Under the pieces are notes generated by a model, which searched no databases, had not been told where the DNA came from, and was given only the letters and a program-made list of their open reading frames with translations. Shown here in pieces: positions 20,235 to 31,874 of a DNA stretch of 64,000 nt. Where the stretch lies: assembly GCF_000282475.1 (NCBI RefSeq), contig NZ_AKJF01000198.1:62001-126000 (forward strand), read 5' to 3'. Position numbers and translations under genes: made by a program. Origin of the DNA: Pseudomonas sp. GM78. GTDB lineage: Bacteria; Pseudomonadota; Gammaproteobacteria; Pseudomonadales; Pseudomonadaceae. Each line of letters opens with the position of its first letter. Within the stretch, counting starts at the first letter, position 1.

Positions 20235-20705
20235 TTAGATTTCAGCAGCCAGTTGGTTAACCAGCTCTGCGTGCGCGTTTTGATCGATTGTGGCACCCAG
20301 GATCTTCTCGGCGCCGCCGACTGCCAGCAAGCCCACTTGGGCACGCAGCGCGTCTTTGACACTGTTCAGTTCCTGTTCGATCTCGGCCTGAGCCTGAACC
20401 TTCACACGGTCAGCGTCGATACGGGCTTTTTCAACAGCCTCTTCAACAATCTGATTACCGCGTTTCTTGGCTTGCTCGATGATTTCAGCTGCCTGAGCTT
20501 TCGCTTCGCGCAGTTGCTGACCCGCTTTCTCTTGGGCCAACTCCAGGTCGCGAGCTGCACGGCTGGCAGCGTCCAGACCATCAGCGATCTTCTTTTGACG
20601 TTCATGCAATGCCGCAATGACCGGAGGCCATACGAACTTCATGCAGAACAGTACAAAAATCAGGAACGCAACGGACTGGCCAATCAGGGTCGCATTAATG
20701 TTCAC
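20235..20705 (-). CDS. atpF: ATP synthase Fo subunit b
   Basis: A 156-residue peripheral stalk protein with one N-terminal membrane helix ([20 protein letters not shown]), then a long charged, alanine-rich helix for dimeric coiled-coil formation ([20 protein letters not shown]). The length matches the E. coli protein. Confidence 0.98.
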   Translation of the reverse strand: MNINATLIGQSVAFLIFVLFCMKFVWPPVIAALHERQKKIADGLDAASRAARDLELAQEKAGQQLREAKAQAAEIIEQAKKRGNQIVEEAVEKARIDADRVKVQAQAEIEQELNSVKDALRAQVGLLAVGGAEKILGATIDQNAHAELVNQLAAEI

Positions 20706-20763
20706 GCCAACACCTCGCAGTTACGTTGTCCATCACACCAAATTACCCGGAAGATCCGAGTAA

Positions 20764-21036
<273 letters not shown>

Positions 21037-21109
21037 TTACGTCGTATGGTTTAGGTTTTTTTAATTTAAAGCGGTAAAACAAATCGTTTCAGATGCCCCG
21101 TGAGGAGCA

Positions 21110-21131
21110 CCCTCCCGTTTGACCGGGAGGG
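21110..21131 (-). other. Intercistronic hairpin between atpB and atpE
   Basis: CCCTCCCG and CGGGAGGG form an 8-bp GC-rich stem around a six-base loop, 24 bases after the atpE-proximal U-rich leader and before atpB. It has no T run on the minus strand. It may stabilise or process mRNA and help produce the high c-subunit stoichiometry; that role is inference. Confidence 0.55.
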
Positions 21132-21155
21132 ACATCAGACTAGTCGAGACTGGTC

Positions 21156-22452
<1,297 letters not shown>

Positions 22453-22526
22453 TATTGCTCTCCAATGGTCGGCTGCCAGAATTCAATAACTTGGCATAAT
22501 TTGTGCCGACAAAATGCGCGCAGAGT

Positions 22527-22548
22527 ATAGGGGCGGTTCTGCCCCTAT
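22527..22548. terminator. Stem-loop between parB and atpI
   Basis: ATAGGGGC-GGTTCT-GCCCCTAT, an 8-bp stem about 50 bases beyond the parB stop. It has no T tract in either direction, so termination here is plausible but weakly supported. Confidence 0.45.
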
Positions 22549-22597
22549 TCAACTGTCAGGTAGTGATTTCCGACTGCGCGCTACATAAGGAATTGTT

Positions 22598-23470
22598 TCA
22601 GCGGATGTGTGCGAGCACGCCCTGAAGTTCATCCAAAGAATTGTAACCAATGACCAGTTGCCCCTTTCCCTTCTTCCCGTGGCGGATCTGCACCGCAGAG
22701 CCTAGGCGCTCGGCCAGGCGCTGTTCCAGGCGGGCAATATCCGGGTCCGGTTTGGAGGGTTCCACAGGCTCCGGTTTGCCACTCAACCACTGGCGAACCA
22801 GTGCTTCAGTCTGGCGCACGGTCAGCCCGCGTGCGACAACATGTCGCGCCCCTTCAACCTGTTGATTGTCCGGCAAACCGAGCAATGCACGGGCATGACC
22901 CATTTCCAGGTCGCCGTGGGAAAGCATGGTCTTGATGACTTCCGGCAACGAAATCAGGCGCAGCAGGTTAGCCACGGTTACCCGGGACTTGCCCACGGCT
23001 TCGGCGACTTGTTGCTGGGTCAGCTGGAATTCCGTCTGCAGGCGCTGCAAGGCCACCGCTTCTTCGATCGGATTGAGGTCTTCGCGCTGGATGTTCTCGA
23101 TCAGCGCAATGGCAATTGCGGTTTCATCCGGTACATCGCGCACCATCGCCGGAATGGTTTCCTGGCCAGCTTGCTGGCTGGCGCGCCAGCGGCGTTCGCC
23201 GGCAATGATTTCGTAGCGACCGCTACCGATCGGCCGCACCACGATCGGCTGCATCACGCCCTGTGCCTTGATCGATTGCGCCAGCTCTTCGAGCGCCTGG
23301 GGATCCATATCCCGACGCGGCTGGTACTTGCCGCGCTGCAGCAGGTCCAGCGGCAGGTGCTGCAGCTCTCGCTGATCGGCCTGCACCGCCTGTTCTTCAA
23401 GTGCGCTGACACTCGGACCACTCAGCAGTGCATCCAGTCCACGTCCGAGACCTCGTTTCTTGACGGCCAT
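22598..23470 (-). CDS. parB: Chromosome-partitioning protein ParB
   Basis: A 290-residue CTP-dependent DNA clamp that binds parS and spreads. The N-terminal basic tail MAVKKRGLGRGLDALLSG contacts ParA. The ParB/Srx CTPase domain shows KYQPRRDMDPQALEELAQSI and GERRWRASQQAG, and the helix-turn-helix (LTQQQVAEAVGKSRVTVANL) reads parS. parS sites at 6738, 34979 and 35609 are its local targets. It starts nine bases after parA ends. Confidence 0.97.
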   Translation of the reverse strand: MAVKKRGLGRGLDALLSGPSVSALEEQAVQADQRELQHLPLDLLQRGKYQPRRDMDPQALEELAQSIKAQGVMQPIVVRPIGSGRYEIIAGERRWRASQQAGQETIPAMVRDVPDETAIAIALIENIQREDLNPIEEAVALQRLQTEFQLTQQQVAEAVGKSRVTVANLLRLISLPEVIKTMLSHGDLEMGHARALLGLPDNQQVEGARHVVARGLTVRQTEALVRQWLSGKPEPVEPSKPDPDIARLEQRLAERLGSAVQIRHGKKGKGQLVIGYNSLDELQGVLAHIR

Positions 23471-23479
23471 GGGGATTCC

Positions 23480-24277
23480 TTAAGTTGCCTGAGCAGCGGC
23501 GATGCGTGAGTTTTTGCGTTGGCGACGGACCATTTCGCCCGCCAGGGCCAGATAGGCCACGGCGCCGCGCGATGATTTGTCGTAGGCCAGGGCCGGCATG
23601 CCGTAACTCGGCGCTTCGGCCAGGCGAATGTTGCGCGGAATGACCGTGTCGTACAGCTGATCGCCGAAGTGTTCCTTGAGCTGGGCCGAGACATCGTTCA
23701 TCAGGCTCAGGCGCGGGTCGTACATCGTACGCAACAGGCCTTCGACCTTGAGGTTCGGATTGAGCAGCTCGGCGATGCGCTTGATGTTATCCACAAGGTC
23801 GCTCAAGCCTTCGAGTGCGAAGTACTCGCACTGCATGGGGATAATTACCCCGTCGGCGGCAACCAGTGCGTTCAAGGTCAGCATCGACAATGACGGCGGG
23901 CAGTCGATCAAAATGTAATCGTAGTTTTCACGGATCGGCGCCAACGCACTGCGCAGACGGCTCTCCTTCATCTGCATTTCCAGCAGAACCACTTCGGCCG
24001 CGGTCAGGTCCCGGTTGGCCGGCAACAGCTGGTAACCGCCGTGTTCGGAGAAATGCATGGCCTGGGCCAGATCGCATTCACCGATCAACAGGTCATAGAC
24101 CGAGTTTTCCAGGCCGTGTTTATCCACACCGCTACCCATGGTGGCGTTGCCCTGTGGATCGAGATCGATCAGCAATACCCGACGCTTGGTTGCGACCAGG
24201 GATGCTGCGAGGTTGATACAGGTGGTGGTCTTGCCCACACCACCCTTTTGGTTCGCAATCGCGAATACCTTAGCCAT
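23480..24277 (-). CDS. parA: Chromosome-partitioning ATPase ParA (Soj)
   Basis: A 265-residue Walker-type ATPase that segregates the origin. It has the deviant Walker A motif NQKGGVGKTTTCINLAASL (residues 8-26) and Walker B region YILIDCPPSLSMLTL. The ATG at 24277 gives the usual Pseudomonas N terminus MAKVFAIANQ; a TTG six codons upstream would make a longer, less typical protein. Two perfect DnaA boxes lie in the coding sequence (23787, 24120). Confidence 0.97.
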   Translation of the reverse strand: MAKVFAIANQKGGVGKTTTCINLAASLVATKRRVLLIDLDPQGNATMGSGVDKHGLENSVYDLLIGECDLAQAMHFSEHGGYQLLPANRDLTAAEVVLLEMQMKESRLRSALAPIRENYDYILIDCPPSLSMLTLNALVAADGVIIPMQCEYFALEGLSDLVDNIKRIAELLNPNLKVEGLLRTMYDPRLSLMNDVSAQLKEHFGDQLYDTVIPRNIRLAEAPSYGMPALAYDKSSRGAVAYLALAGEMVRRQRKNSRIAAAQAT

Positions 24278-24295
24278 TCTTGCTTGTGTTCCCAA

Positions 24296-24940
24296 TCATG
24301 CCGTGCGGCGCAGTATCAGCAGATGGCGTTGGCCTTGGCAACCAGGAACGGCCAGGGCGTGTTCGCTATCGAGGTGGAAGTCTGTCGGCAATGCTACCAG
24401 CTCATCGGCGGGATGAACGCCCTTCATTGCCAGCCAGCGTGTATCGGTGTCACCGAGGTGGCGCGTCCAGTTGCTGAAGTTTTCCATGCTGCTGAAGGCC
24501 CGGGAGATGATCCCGTTGAATGGCTGTGCAGGCTGGAACGCTTCGACGCGACTGTGGATAACTTGCAGGTTATCCAGTTTCAGCTCGAGTTTGACCTGGG
24601 TCAGGAAGCGGGTTTTCTTGCCGTTGCTGTCCAGGCAGGTCACTTGCGACTCGGGAAACAGGATGGCCAAGGGAATGCCCGGCATGCCGCCGCCGCTCCC
24701 AACATCAAGCCAGCGACCGTTTTCGACGAACGACATCACGCTCAGGCTATCGAGCAAATGACGGGACACCATTTCATCGGGATCGCGCACGGCGGTGAGG
24801 TTGTAGGCCTTGTTCCATTTTATCAACAGGGCCAGATAACCCAGCAGCTGTGCATGCTGGGTTTCGGTCAGAGCGACACCGAGCTGGCGAGCGCCTGTGG
24901 ATAACTCTTCTGCGTGTTGCGGGGTGACCAACGAACTCAA
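24296..24940 (-). CDS. rsmG: 16S rRNA (guanine527-N7)-methyltransferase
   Basis: A 214-residue SAM-dependent enzyme methylating G527 of 16S rRNA. The SAM site is [18 protein letters not shown] at about residues 76-93. The start is TTG within TTGA, overlapping the mnmG stop codon, which points to translational coupling. Two perfect DnaA boxes fall in the gene (24553, 24896). Confidence 0.96.
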   Translation of the reverse strand: MSSLVTPQHAEELSTGARQLGVALTETQHAQLLGYLALLIKWNKAYNLTAVRDPDEMVSRHLLDSLSVMSFVENGRWLDVGSGGGMPGIPLAILFPESQVTCLDSNGKKTRFLTQVKLELKLDNLQVIHSRVEAFQPAQPFNGIISRAFSSMENFSNWTRHLGDTDTRWLAMKGVHPADELVALPTDFHLDSEHALAVPGCQGQRHLLILRRTA

Positions 24941-26835
24941 GCGCTTTGCTCCAACTGACGGCCCGCGCCGCGTTTTTTCAGATGAATCATCAACAGGGAA
25001 ATGGCTGCCGGTGTCACGCCCGGGATGCGTGATGCCTGACCCAAGGTTTCTGGACGGGTCGCGCCGAGCTTGCTCTGGATCTCTTTGGACAGGCCGGAAA
25101 TGTTCGTGTAATCGATATCCACAGGCAACTTGGTGTCTTCGCTGGCCCGCAGGCGCGCGATTTCATCCTGCTGGCGATCGATGTAGCCGGCGTATTTGGT
25201 CTTGATTTCGACCTGCTCGGCAACCTGTGGATCTTCTGCGCCGCCACCGGTCACGGCGACCAGACCAGCGTAGTCGATTTCCGGACGGCTCAGCAGATTC
25301 AGCAAGTTGTATTCGTGGGTCAGTGGCGTGCCGAATTTTTCGGCGATCGCGTCGCCCTGTTCGGTGCCTGGCCGTACCCAGGTACTTTTCAGACGCTGCT
25401 CTTCCAACTCGATGCTTTCGCGTTTTTTGCAGAACGCTGCCCAACGCACGTCATCGACAAGACCCAATTCGCGGCCTTTTTCGGTCAAACGCAGGTCAGC
25501 GTTGTCTTCGCGCAGGATCAGGCGGTATTCGGCACGGGATGTGAACATCCGGTACGGTTCCTGGGTCCCGAGGGTAATCAGGTCGTCGACCAACACACCG
25601 ATGTAGGCTTCGTCGCGACGCGGACACCAGGCATCTTTTCCTTGGGCTCGCAGTGCGGCGTTGGTCCCGGCCAGCAAACCCTGGGCGCCGGCCTCTTCGT
25701 AACCGGTGGTGCCATTGATTTGCCCGGCAAAAAACAGACCGCCGATGACTTTGGTTTCCAGGCTGTACTTCAGGTCACGCGGGTCGAAGTAATCGTATTC
25801 GATGGCGTAGCCCGGACGCACGATGTGTGCGTTTTCCATGCCGCGGATCGATTGCACGATCTGCAATTGCACGTCGAACGGCAAGGACGTGGAGATTCCG
25901 TTCGGATACAGCTCGTTTGTCGTCAGACCTTCCGGTTCGATGAAGACCTGATGGCTTTGCTTGTCGGCAAAACGATGGATCTTGTCTTCGATCGACGGGC
26001 AGTAACGCGGGCCGATGCCTTCGATTTCACCCGCCGCGGAATACATCGGCGAACGGTCGAGGTTCGCGGCAATGATTTCGTGGGTGCGCGCGTTGGTGTG
26101 GGTAATCCAGCAACTGACTTGCTGTGGATGCTGTTCCTTGTTGCCCATGAACGACATCACCGGGATCGGTGTATCGCCCGGTTGTTCGGTCATTACCGAA
26201 AAGTCCACAGACCGGCTGTCGATACGCGGTGGAGTACCGGTTTTCAACCGACCGACACGCAACGGCAGTTCACGCAGACGGTGAGCCAGCGCGATCGATG
26301 GCGGATCACCGGCGCGTCCGCCAGAAAAGTTCTGCAAACCGATGTGGATAAGTCCACCGAGGAACGTACCGGTGGTCAATACCACCGAATCGGCCAGGAA
26401 ACGCAGGCCCATTTGGGTAACGACACCGCGCACTTGTTCCTGCTCGACGATCAGGTCGTCTGCAGCCTGTTGAAATATCCACAGGTTCGGCTGGTTTTCC
26501 AGGATTTCGCGTACGGCCGCCTTGTACAGAACCCGATCCGCCTGAGCGCGGGTTGCACGCACGGCTGGGCCTTTGCGGCTATTCAAGACGCGAAACTGGA
26601 TGCCGCCTTTATCGGTAGCAATGGCCATCGCACCGCCGAGGGCGTCGATTTCCTTGACCAGATGGCTTTTGCCGATCCCGCCAATGGCCGGGTTGCAACT
26701 CATGGCACCGAGGGTTTCCACGTTATGCGTCAGCAACAGGGTCTTGACCCCCATACGTGCTGAGGCCAGTGCTGCCTCGGTACCGGCATGACCGCCGCCG
26801 ATGACGATCACTTCAAAACGGGAAGGGAAATCCAC
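24937..26835 (-). CDS. mnmG: tRNA U34 carboxymethylaminomethyl synthase subunit MnmG
   Basis: A 632-residue FAD protein that with MnmE modifies wobble uridine in tRNA. The FAD motif [20 protein letters not shown] is at the N terminus, and [20 protein letters not shown] and [15 protein letters not shown] are at the C terminus. Two tandem GTG codons begin the frame. The second (26835) is preferred because GAGG lies six bases before it rather than three, giving MDFPSRFEV. The conserved SPMY...IEGIGPRYC region carries AAGE where the E. coli protein has GV. Confidence 0.97.
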   Translation of the reverse strand: MDFPSRFEVIVIGGGHAGTEAALASARMGVKTLLLTHNVETLGAMSCNPAIGGIGKSHLVKEIDALGGAMAIATDKGGIQFRVLNSRKGPAVRATRAQADRVLYKAAVREILENQPNLWIFQQAADDLIVEQEQVRGVVTQMGLRFLADSVVLTTGTFLGGLIHIGLQNFSGGRAGDPPSIALAHRLRELPLRVGRLKTGTPPRIDSRSVDFSVMTEQPGDTPIPVMSFMGNKEQHPQQVSCWITHTNARTHEIIAANLDRSPMYSAAGEIEGIGPRYCPSIEDKIHRFADKQSHQVFIEPEGLTTNELYPNGISTSLPFDVQLQIVQSIRGMENAHIVRPGYAIEYDYFDPRDLKYSLETKVIGGLFFAGQINGTTGYEEAGAQGLLAGTNAALRAQGKDAWCPRRDEAYIGVLVDDLITLGTQEPYRMFTSRAEYRLILREDNADLRLTEKGRELGLVDDVRWAAFCKKRESIELEEQRLKSTWVRPGTEQGDAIAEKFGTPLTHEYNLLNLLSRPEIDYAGLVAVTGGGAEDPQVAEQVEIKTKYAGYIDRQQDEIARLRASEDTKLPVDIDYTNISGLSKEIQSKLGATRPETLGQASRIPGVTPAAISLLMIHLKKRGAGRQLEQSA

Positions 26836-27384
26836 CACGCACCTCGTGCCTGCTTAAGTAGGTAATTCAGGAATAGTTTGAGCTCAGGTTTTTGGACCTG
26901 GTCGACAAGTATAGGGACTTCGCCCTTCCTAAAGAACCCTTTGCACAAAATTTAACCAGCTGTGGAAAAGTGGCGGTTATAGAAATTAAAAAGAGAGAAA
27001 TTTATTAAATCTTTGTTTTTATGTTTATTTCTACTGACCGGCCTTTCTGTGGATAGATTGCTATATCCCTTTAAATCCGTTGTGTACAGAGATTCAAAAC
27101 CCTGTGGTCATGTGCCAATGAGGCCCTTGGATAACCGGTTTAAGCCTGTGGATGAATGAGGTGCTTATCCACAGGGGTGGTTATCTTCAGTTTTGAGGCC
27201 CTGTTATCAACTGCCCTTAGCCGGGGTTATTAACAGGGCTTAATCCACAGAAAAGCGTCGAACGAAGGAAATTCAGGCAGGGAAAAACCGCTCAAGCGGA
27301 AAAATCTGCTCGGCACTGGAGGGGTGTTTTGGAAATGGAGGAGGCAGACAGGCCAGAACGGCCTGTCTGTGAATGGCAGAAGGA
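26836..27384. other. mnmG-mnmE intergenic region with AT-rich stretch and DnaA boxes
   Basis: This 549-bp gene-free region has an AT-rich tract (about 26985-27030) followed by a perfect DnaA box TTATCCACA at 27165-27173. Near-matches lie at 26961 (TGTGGAAAA), 27048 (TGTGGATAG), 27147 (TGTGGATGA) and 27241 (TAATCCACA). It resembles an origin in composition and may be an auxiliary DnaA-binding locus or a relict of a split origin. It must also contain the mnmG promoter. Confidence 0.6.
27345..27369 (-). terminator. Hairpin downstream of mnmE
   Basis: A perfect 10-bp stem, CAGACAGGCC and GGCCTGTCTG, around AGAAC, 16 bases past the mnmE stop. There is no T run afterwards, so it may be a weak or Rho-assisted terminator. 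Confidence 0.6.
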
Positions 27385-28755
27385 CTATTTTCCGATGCAG
27401 AAGCTGGAAAAGATTCGCCCCAACAAGTCATCGGAGCTGAATGCACCGGTGATTTCGCCCAGCGACTGCTGAGCCTGGCGCAAATCCTCGGCCAGAAGTT
27501 CGCCGGCACCCGCCAGGGTCAATTGGGCGCGGCCATGCTCAAGGGATGCACTGGCATGACGCAGTGCTTCCAGGTGGCGCCGGCGAGCGCTGAAGCTGCT
27601 TTCCGAGGTCTGTTCGTAGCCCATGCAGGCCTTCAGGTGGTCGCGCAGCAACTCCAGGCCAACCCCTGCAGACTTGGCGCTGAGGCTGATGGTGACGTGT
27701 CCGTCATCGCTGACTTCCAGGGCCATGGATTCGCCTGTGAGGTCGGCTTTGTTACGGATCAACGTGACTTTCGCAGGATCCGGGCGAGTTTCGAGGAACT
27801 CGGGCCATAGCGCGAAAGGATCGAGCGCTTCCGGCGCGGTTGCATCGACGACCAGCAGTACCCGATCGGCCTCGCCGATGGCTTTCAATGCCCGCTCCAC
27901 ACCAATTTTTTCCACATGGTCATCGGTATCGCGCAGCCCGGCGGTATCCACCACGTGCAGCGGCATGCCATCGATGTGGATATGTTCGCGAAGGACGTCC
28001 CGCGTGGTGCCGGCGATCTCGGTGACGATGGCCGCTTCACGGCCGGCCAGGGCATTGAGCAGGCTGGATTTACCAGCATTCGGACGACCGGCGATAACCA
28101 CGGTCATGCCGTCGCGCAGCAAGGCACCCTGTCCAGCTTCTCGCATCACGGTGGATAACTCATCGCGCACTTTGTCGAGCATGCTCAGTACGTGGCCATC
28201 GGCCAGGAAGTCGATTTCCTCTTCCGGGAAATCGATCGCCGCTTCGACATAAATCCGCAGGCCTATCAGTTGTTCCGTGAGGTTATGCACACGTGCCGAA
28301 AAAGCGCCCTGCAAGGAGCGCAATGCGTTGCGAGCCGCCTGTGCAGAACTGGCTTCGATCAGGTCGGCGATGGCTTCGGCCTGGGCCAGGTCGAGCTTGT
28401 CGTTCAGGAACGCACGCTCACTGAATTCCCCCGGCCGGGCCAGACGGCAGCCCAGTCCGAGGCAGCGCTGAAGCAACATATCCAGGACGACCGGGCCACC
28501 GTGACCCTGTAATTCCAGGACATCTTCGCCAGTGAACGAGTTGGGCCCGGGAAAATACAGCGCGATGCCCTGATCGAGCACCTCGTCGTTTTCACCGAGG
28601 AACGGACCATAGTGTGCGAACCGCGGCTTGAGTTCGCGACCGCTGAAGGCCTCGGCCGCAACGCTGGCCAACGGCCCGGAAATACGAACGATGCCTACAC
28701 CACCCCGACCTTGAGCGGTGGCGACGGCGGCAATGGTTTCACGAGGAGCGCTCAT
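27385..28755 (-). CDS. mnmE: tRNA modification GTPase MnmE
   Basis: A 456-residue potassium-dependent GTPase partnering MnmG. The N-terminal folate-binding domain starts [20 protein letters not shown], the G domain shows [14 protein letters not shown] (G1) and DTAGLRDT (G3), and the C terminus is FCIGK with its catalytic Cys. The ATG at 28755 gives the family-standard length; an in-frame TTG six codons earlier is less likely. Confidence 0.97.
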   Translation of the reverse strand: MSAPRETIAAVATAQGRGGVGIVRISGPLASVAAEAFSGRELKPRFAHYGPFLGENDEVLDQGIALYFPGPNSFTGEDVLELQGHGGPVVLDMLLQRCLGLGCRLARPGEFSERAFLNDKLDLAQAEAIADLIEASSAQAARNALRSLQGAFSARVHNLTEQLIGLRIYVEAAIDFPEEEIDFLADGHVLSMLDKVRDELSTVMREAGQGALLRDGMTVVIAGRPNAGKSSLLNALAGREAAIVTEIAGTTRDVLREHIHIDGMPLHVVDTAGLRDTDDHVEKIGVERALKAIGEADRVLLVVDATAPEALDPFALWPEFLETRPDPAKVTLIRNKADLTGESMALEVSDDGHVTISLSAKSAGVGLELLRDHLKACMGYEQTSESSFSARRRHLEALRHASASLEHGRAQLTLAGAGELLAEDLRQAQQSLGEITGAFSSDDLLGRIFSSFCIGK

Positions 28756-28787
28756 AAACCGGTATCCAGACAAAAGTGACAGATAGC

Positions 28788-28812
28788 AAAACGCCCCACT
28801 AGGGGGCGTTTT
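28788..28812. terminator. Terminator between yidC and mnmE
   Basis: ACGCCCC-ACTAG-GGGGCGT with flanking A and T runs, so it is symmetric. On the minus strand it ends the rpmH-rnpA-yidD-yidC transcript about 25 bases past the yidC stop. Confidence 0.85.
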
Positions 28813-28834
28813 GAGTGGTTACCCACAGTGTAAG

Positions 28835-30514
28835 TCAGGCAGTCGCTTTGGCGGCGGCTTCGATCTTACGAGTGATGTACCACTGTTGGGCGATCGACAG
28901 GCAGTTGTTCACTACCCAGTACAGCACCAGACCAGCCGGGAACCACAGGAAGAAGAAGGTGAAGATGATTGGCATCAGCTTCATCACCTTGGCCTGCATC
29001 GGATCCGGTGGAGTCGGGTTCAACTGCTGCTGGATGAACATGGTTGCACCCATGATGATCGGCAGAATGAAGAACGGATCCTTGATCGACAGGTCGGTAA
29101 TCCACAGCATGAACGGCGCTTGGCGCATTTCAACGCTTTCCAGCAGAACCCAGTACAGCGAAAGGAATACCGGCATCTGCACGAGGATTGGCAAGCAACC
29201 ACCCAGCGGATTGATCTTCTCTTTCTTGTACAGCTCCATCATGGCTTGCGACATTTTCTGCCGGTCATCGCCATGTTGCTCTTTCAGCGCAGCCAGTTTT
29301 GGCGCCACTGCACGCATGCGCGCCATGGATTTGTAGCTGGCAGCCGACAGCGGGAAGAAGATCCCCTTGATCAGCATGGTCAGGAAGATGATCGACCAGC
29401 CCCAGTTACCCACAATCGCGTGGATGTGTTGCAGCAGCCAGAAGATCGGTTGCGCAATGAACCACAGGATGCCGTAGTCGACAGTCAGTTCCAGACCTGG
29501 GGACAACTCTTTCAAGACAGCCTGGCTTTTCGGACCGGCGTACAGCACAGCACTGGTTTCAGCCTTGGCACCCGGAGCAACGGTCAACGAAGGACCGGTG
29601 TAACCGATGATGTAGTTGCCTTTGCTGTCTTTACGGGTCTGAACGACGTTGTTTTCGCCCTTCGCCGGAATCCACGCGGTCACGAAGTAGTGTTGCAACC
29701 AGGCAACCCAGCCTCCGGTGACGGTTTCTTTAAGCGCAGCCTTGTCCATGTCCTTCATGGACACTTTCTTGTACGGCTCCGAACTTGTCCACAGGGCAGC
29801 GCCCAGGTAAGTGGCGGTACCGGTGGCGGTGCTGGAAGACGGATCGGAGCTGGCGTCACGCTTCAATTGCGCGAACATTGCACCGGACCAGGGCTGTGCG
29901 CTCTGGTTGTCGATCAGATAGGAAACGGTTACGTCATACAGGCCGCGTTTCAGGGTGAAACGCTTGATGTAATTGACGCCGTCCTTGCTGAACTTCAGGT
30001 CCACGACCAATTGGTCCTGGCCATCAGCCAGTTGGTAAACCTTCTTCTCCGCCGAGTAAACCGGACGACCGGTAGGACTAGCATCCGGGCCGTTGCTGCC
30101 AATCAGGCCACTTTGCGCCAGATAGGTCCGCTCGTTGCCGTTGTCGAACAGCTGGAATGGAATTTCCGGATGGTCCTGACGACGTGGATACAGCGGCAAT
30201 CTCAGTTGGGCAACATCACCACCTTGTGGATCGATGGCCAGATCGAGCACATCCGTTTTGATCTGGATGAGGTCGGTGCTTGCAGCAACCGGAGTTTCGG
30301 CAGGCGCGCTGGTATCGTTTGCGGCGTGTGGAATGTCGTCACTGACGGACGCTTTATTGCCAGTGGCCGTATCCGGGAGGCCCGGTGCGGTCGTACTGGA
30401 AGCAACATTCTGAGTCGGCAGGGCAGCCTGGCCATAGTCCTGGTTCCATTTAAGAACCATAACGTAGGACACGATTGCCAGGGCGACGATCAGGATCGTG
30501 CGTTTGATATCCAT
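28835..30514 (-). CDS. yidC: Membrane protein insertase YidC
   Basis: A 559-residue inner-membrane insertase. One N-terminal membrane helix (MDIKRTILIVALAIVSYVMV) is followed by a large periplasmic beta-domain and five core helices, including WGWSIIFLTMLIKGIFFPLS and NPLGGCLPILVQMPVFLSLY. The protein inserts substrates such as Fo subunits a and c, encoded in this window. Length and the preceding yidD-rnpA-rpmH order are standard. Confidence 0.98.
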   Translation of the reverse strand: MDIKRTILIVALAIVSYVMVLKWNQDYGQAALPTQNVASSTTAPGLPDTATGNKASVSDDIPHAANDTSAPAETPVAASTDLIQIKTDVLDLAIDPQGGDVAQLRLPLYPRRQDHPEIPFQLFDNGNERTYLAQSGLIGSNGPDASPTGRPVYSAEKKVYQLADGQDQLVVDLKFSKDGVNYIKRFTLKRGLYDVTVSYLIDNQSAQPWSGAMFAQLKRDASSDPSSSTATGTATYLGAALWTSSEPYKKVSMKDMDKAALKETVTGGWVAWLQHYFVTAWIPAKGENNVVQTRKDSKGNYIIGYTGPSLTVAPGAKAETSAVLYAGPKSQAVLKELSPGLELTVDYGILWFIAQPIFWLLQHIHAIVGNWGWSIIFLTMLIKGIFFPLSAASYKSMARMRAVAPKLAALKEQHGDDRQKMSQAMMELYKKEKINPLGGCLPILVQMPVFLSLYWVLLESVEMRQAPFMLWITDLSIKDPFFILPIIMGATMFIQQQLNPTPPDPMQAKVMKLMPIIFTFFFLWFPAGLVLYWVVNNCLSIAQQWYITRKIEAAAKATA

Positions 30515-30516
30515 GA

Positions 30517-30762
30517 TTACTCGGCCATCGAAGAAGAACGGGAGGTAGGGATAGATGGAACCGGGTCATAACCACCGGGATTCCACGGATGACAGCGACC
30601 TAAACGACGAAAGGTCAGCCAGCCACCGCGAAGAAGGCCATGATTTTCAATGGCTTCTAACGCGTAGCAGGAACAACTGGGGTAGAAACGACAGTGACTG
30701 GCCATCAGGGGACTAATGGCGTAGCGATAAAACTGGATCGGAACGAGTGCCAGTTTACGCAT
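30517..30762 (-). CDS. yidD: Membrane protein insertion efficiency factor YidD
   Basis: An 81-residue small membrane-associated protein with the family core [20 protein letters not shown] and [20 protein letters not shown]. It overlaps rnpA by eight bases and precedes yidC by two, indicating tight coupling. It aids insertion with YidC. Confidence 0.95.
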   Translation of the reverse strand: MRKLALVPIQFYRYAISPLMASHCRFYPSCSCYALEAIENHGLLRGGWLTFRRLGRCHPWNPGGYDPVPSIPTSRSSSMAE

Positions 30763-31156
30763 CTGGACTGTCTACCCCTACAGTTTCGGTTTTGACTGCT
30801 GGTACCGGCGTGCTGCGTGCCAGACGCTTCCAGAGTTTGCCGAAATGCTGAATCAATTCGGGGTTTTCTACGTCACCCAAACCTTTGCGCGCGACGATAA
30901 CGATGTCCCAGCCGACCAGCAAATCCTGGTTCAGGCGAAACGATTCGCGCATCAGACGTTTGAGGCGATTGCGCTCGACGGAGAGCTTTACGCTCTTTTT
31001 CCCGATAACCAGCCCGAGACGGGGGTGATCAAGATCGTTGTTGCGCGCAAGGAGCAGGAGATTTTTCCCCGGTACCTTGCCGGTAGGGGAGTCAAAGACT
31101 GCCTTGAAATGCCGGGGAGTAAGCAGACGCTTTTCCCGACTGAAGTCCTGACTCAC
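30755..31156 (-). CDS. rnpA: Ribonuclease P protein component
   Basis: A 133-residue basic protein that helps the RNase P RNA process tRNA 5' ends. The signature [15 protein letters not shown] carries the RNR motif. The start is GTG at 31156 ([17 protein letters not shown]), chosen by family N terminus; the frame runs further upstream but those residues overlap rpmH. GGAG directly abuts the GTG with no spacer, so initiation may rely on coupling with rpmH, whose stop is 16 bases upstream. The RNase P RNA gene is not in the window. Confidence 0.93.
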   Translation of the reverse strand: MSQDFSREKRLLTPRHFKAVFDSPTGKVPGKNLLLLARNNDLDHPRLGLVIGKKSVKLSVERNRLKRLMRESFRLNQDLLVGWDIVIVARKGLGDVENPELIQHFGKLWKRLARSTPVPAVKTETVGVDSPDA

Positions 31157-31172
31157 CTCCAGTGCCGGCTTA

Positions 31173-31307
31173 TCAAACTGCCAGACGCGCACGACCTTTG
31201 GCGCGACGACGCGACAGAACGGCACGACCGTTCTTGGTAGCCATGCGAGCACGGAAACCGTGGGTACGAGCGCGTTTGATAGTGCTTGGTTGGAAAGTAC
31301 GTTTCAT
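31173..31307 (-). CDS. rpmH: 50S ribosomal protein L34
   Basis: A 44-residue ribosomal protein, read directly from the DNA: it begins [20 protein letters not shown] and ends with a basic tail [12 protein letters not shown]. This is the canonical gene between oriC and rnpA. Its promoter lies in the oriC region, where DnaA could affect it. Confidence 0.98.
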   Translation of the reverse strand: MKRTFQPSTIKRARTHGFRARMATKNGRAVLSRRRAKGRARLAV

Positions 31308-31874
31308 TGTCGTGTTACCTGGTTCGTCCACAACGGGCCGGAATGGCCCCCGTTTTAAGAGACCGGGGATTCTAGAGAAAGCAAGCCTCTAGGTCAATTT
31401 CCAACCAACGTTTCCTTATAAATAGATCTCCAGAGGTTTTTCCGGCCCTCGACCCTTCGCCAAACATAAAAATAAAGAAGGAGAGTATTTAAAGCTTTTC
31501 TGTAAAGCTTATAAAGACTAGGGCCGCCAACATCTGTGGATAACTAACTTCAGCCCTTGTTCTACAAGCTGTACAGAGAATGACAACTACAGTGGAAAAC
31601 CGTGTTCAGCCTGTGCTGCACCCTCGGAAAACCTGTGGGTGAAAACGGGCTTTATCCACAGGCAGGTTATCCACCGAGTTTCGCCCCCACTTGTGCAATG
31701 AGCTTAGAGGTGGTTATCCACAGAGCTTATGCACAGACCATTGGTCGTCTTTTAGGCGTTCAAAACCTTGATTCTTCTCGGTGCATGACTCACCTACGTG
31801 TGGATAAGTCGGCGTCTGGCCGTTACAATGGCCGCTTGTTTTTGCCTCACCGGCTTTCAACTTAGGGGATATCC
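31308..31874. other. oriC: Chromosomal replication origin oriC
   Basis: The rpmH-dnaA gap (567 bp) is the known Pseudomonas origin position. It contains perfect DnaA boxes at 31535-31543 (minus), 31652-31660, 31714-31722 and 31799-31807 (minus), with variants TTATCCACC at 31667-31675 and TTATGCACA at 31727-31735. An AT-rich tract (about 31465-31530) is a candidate unwinding element. The box at 31799 is about 70 bases before dnaA and suits autoregulation. No gene was found here. Confidence 0.93.

Noticed and set aside
25315-26763. 482-codon open frame antisense to mnmG
   Set aside because: It lies entirely within mnmG on the other strand; composition artefact.
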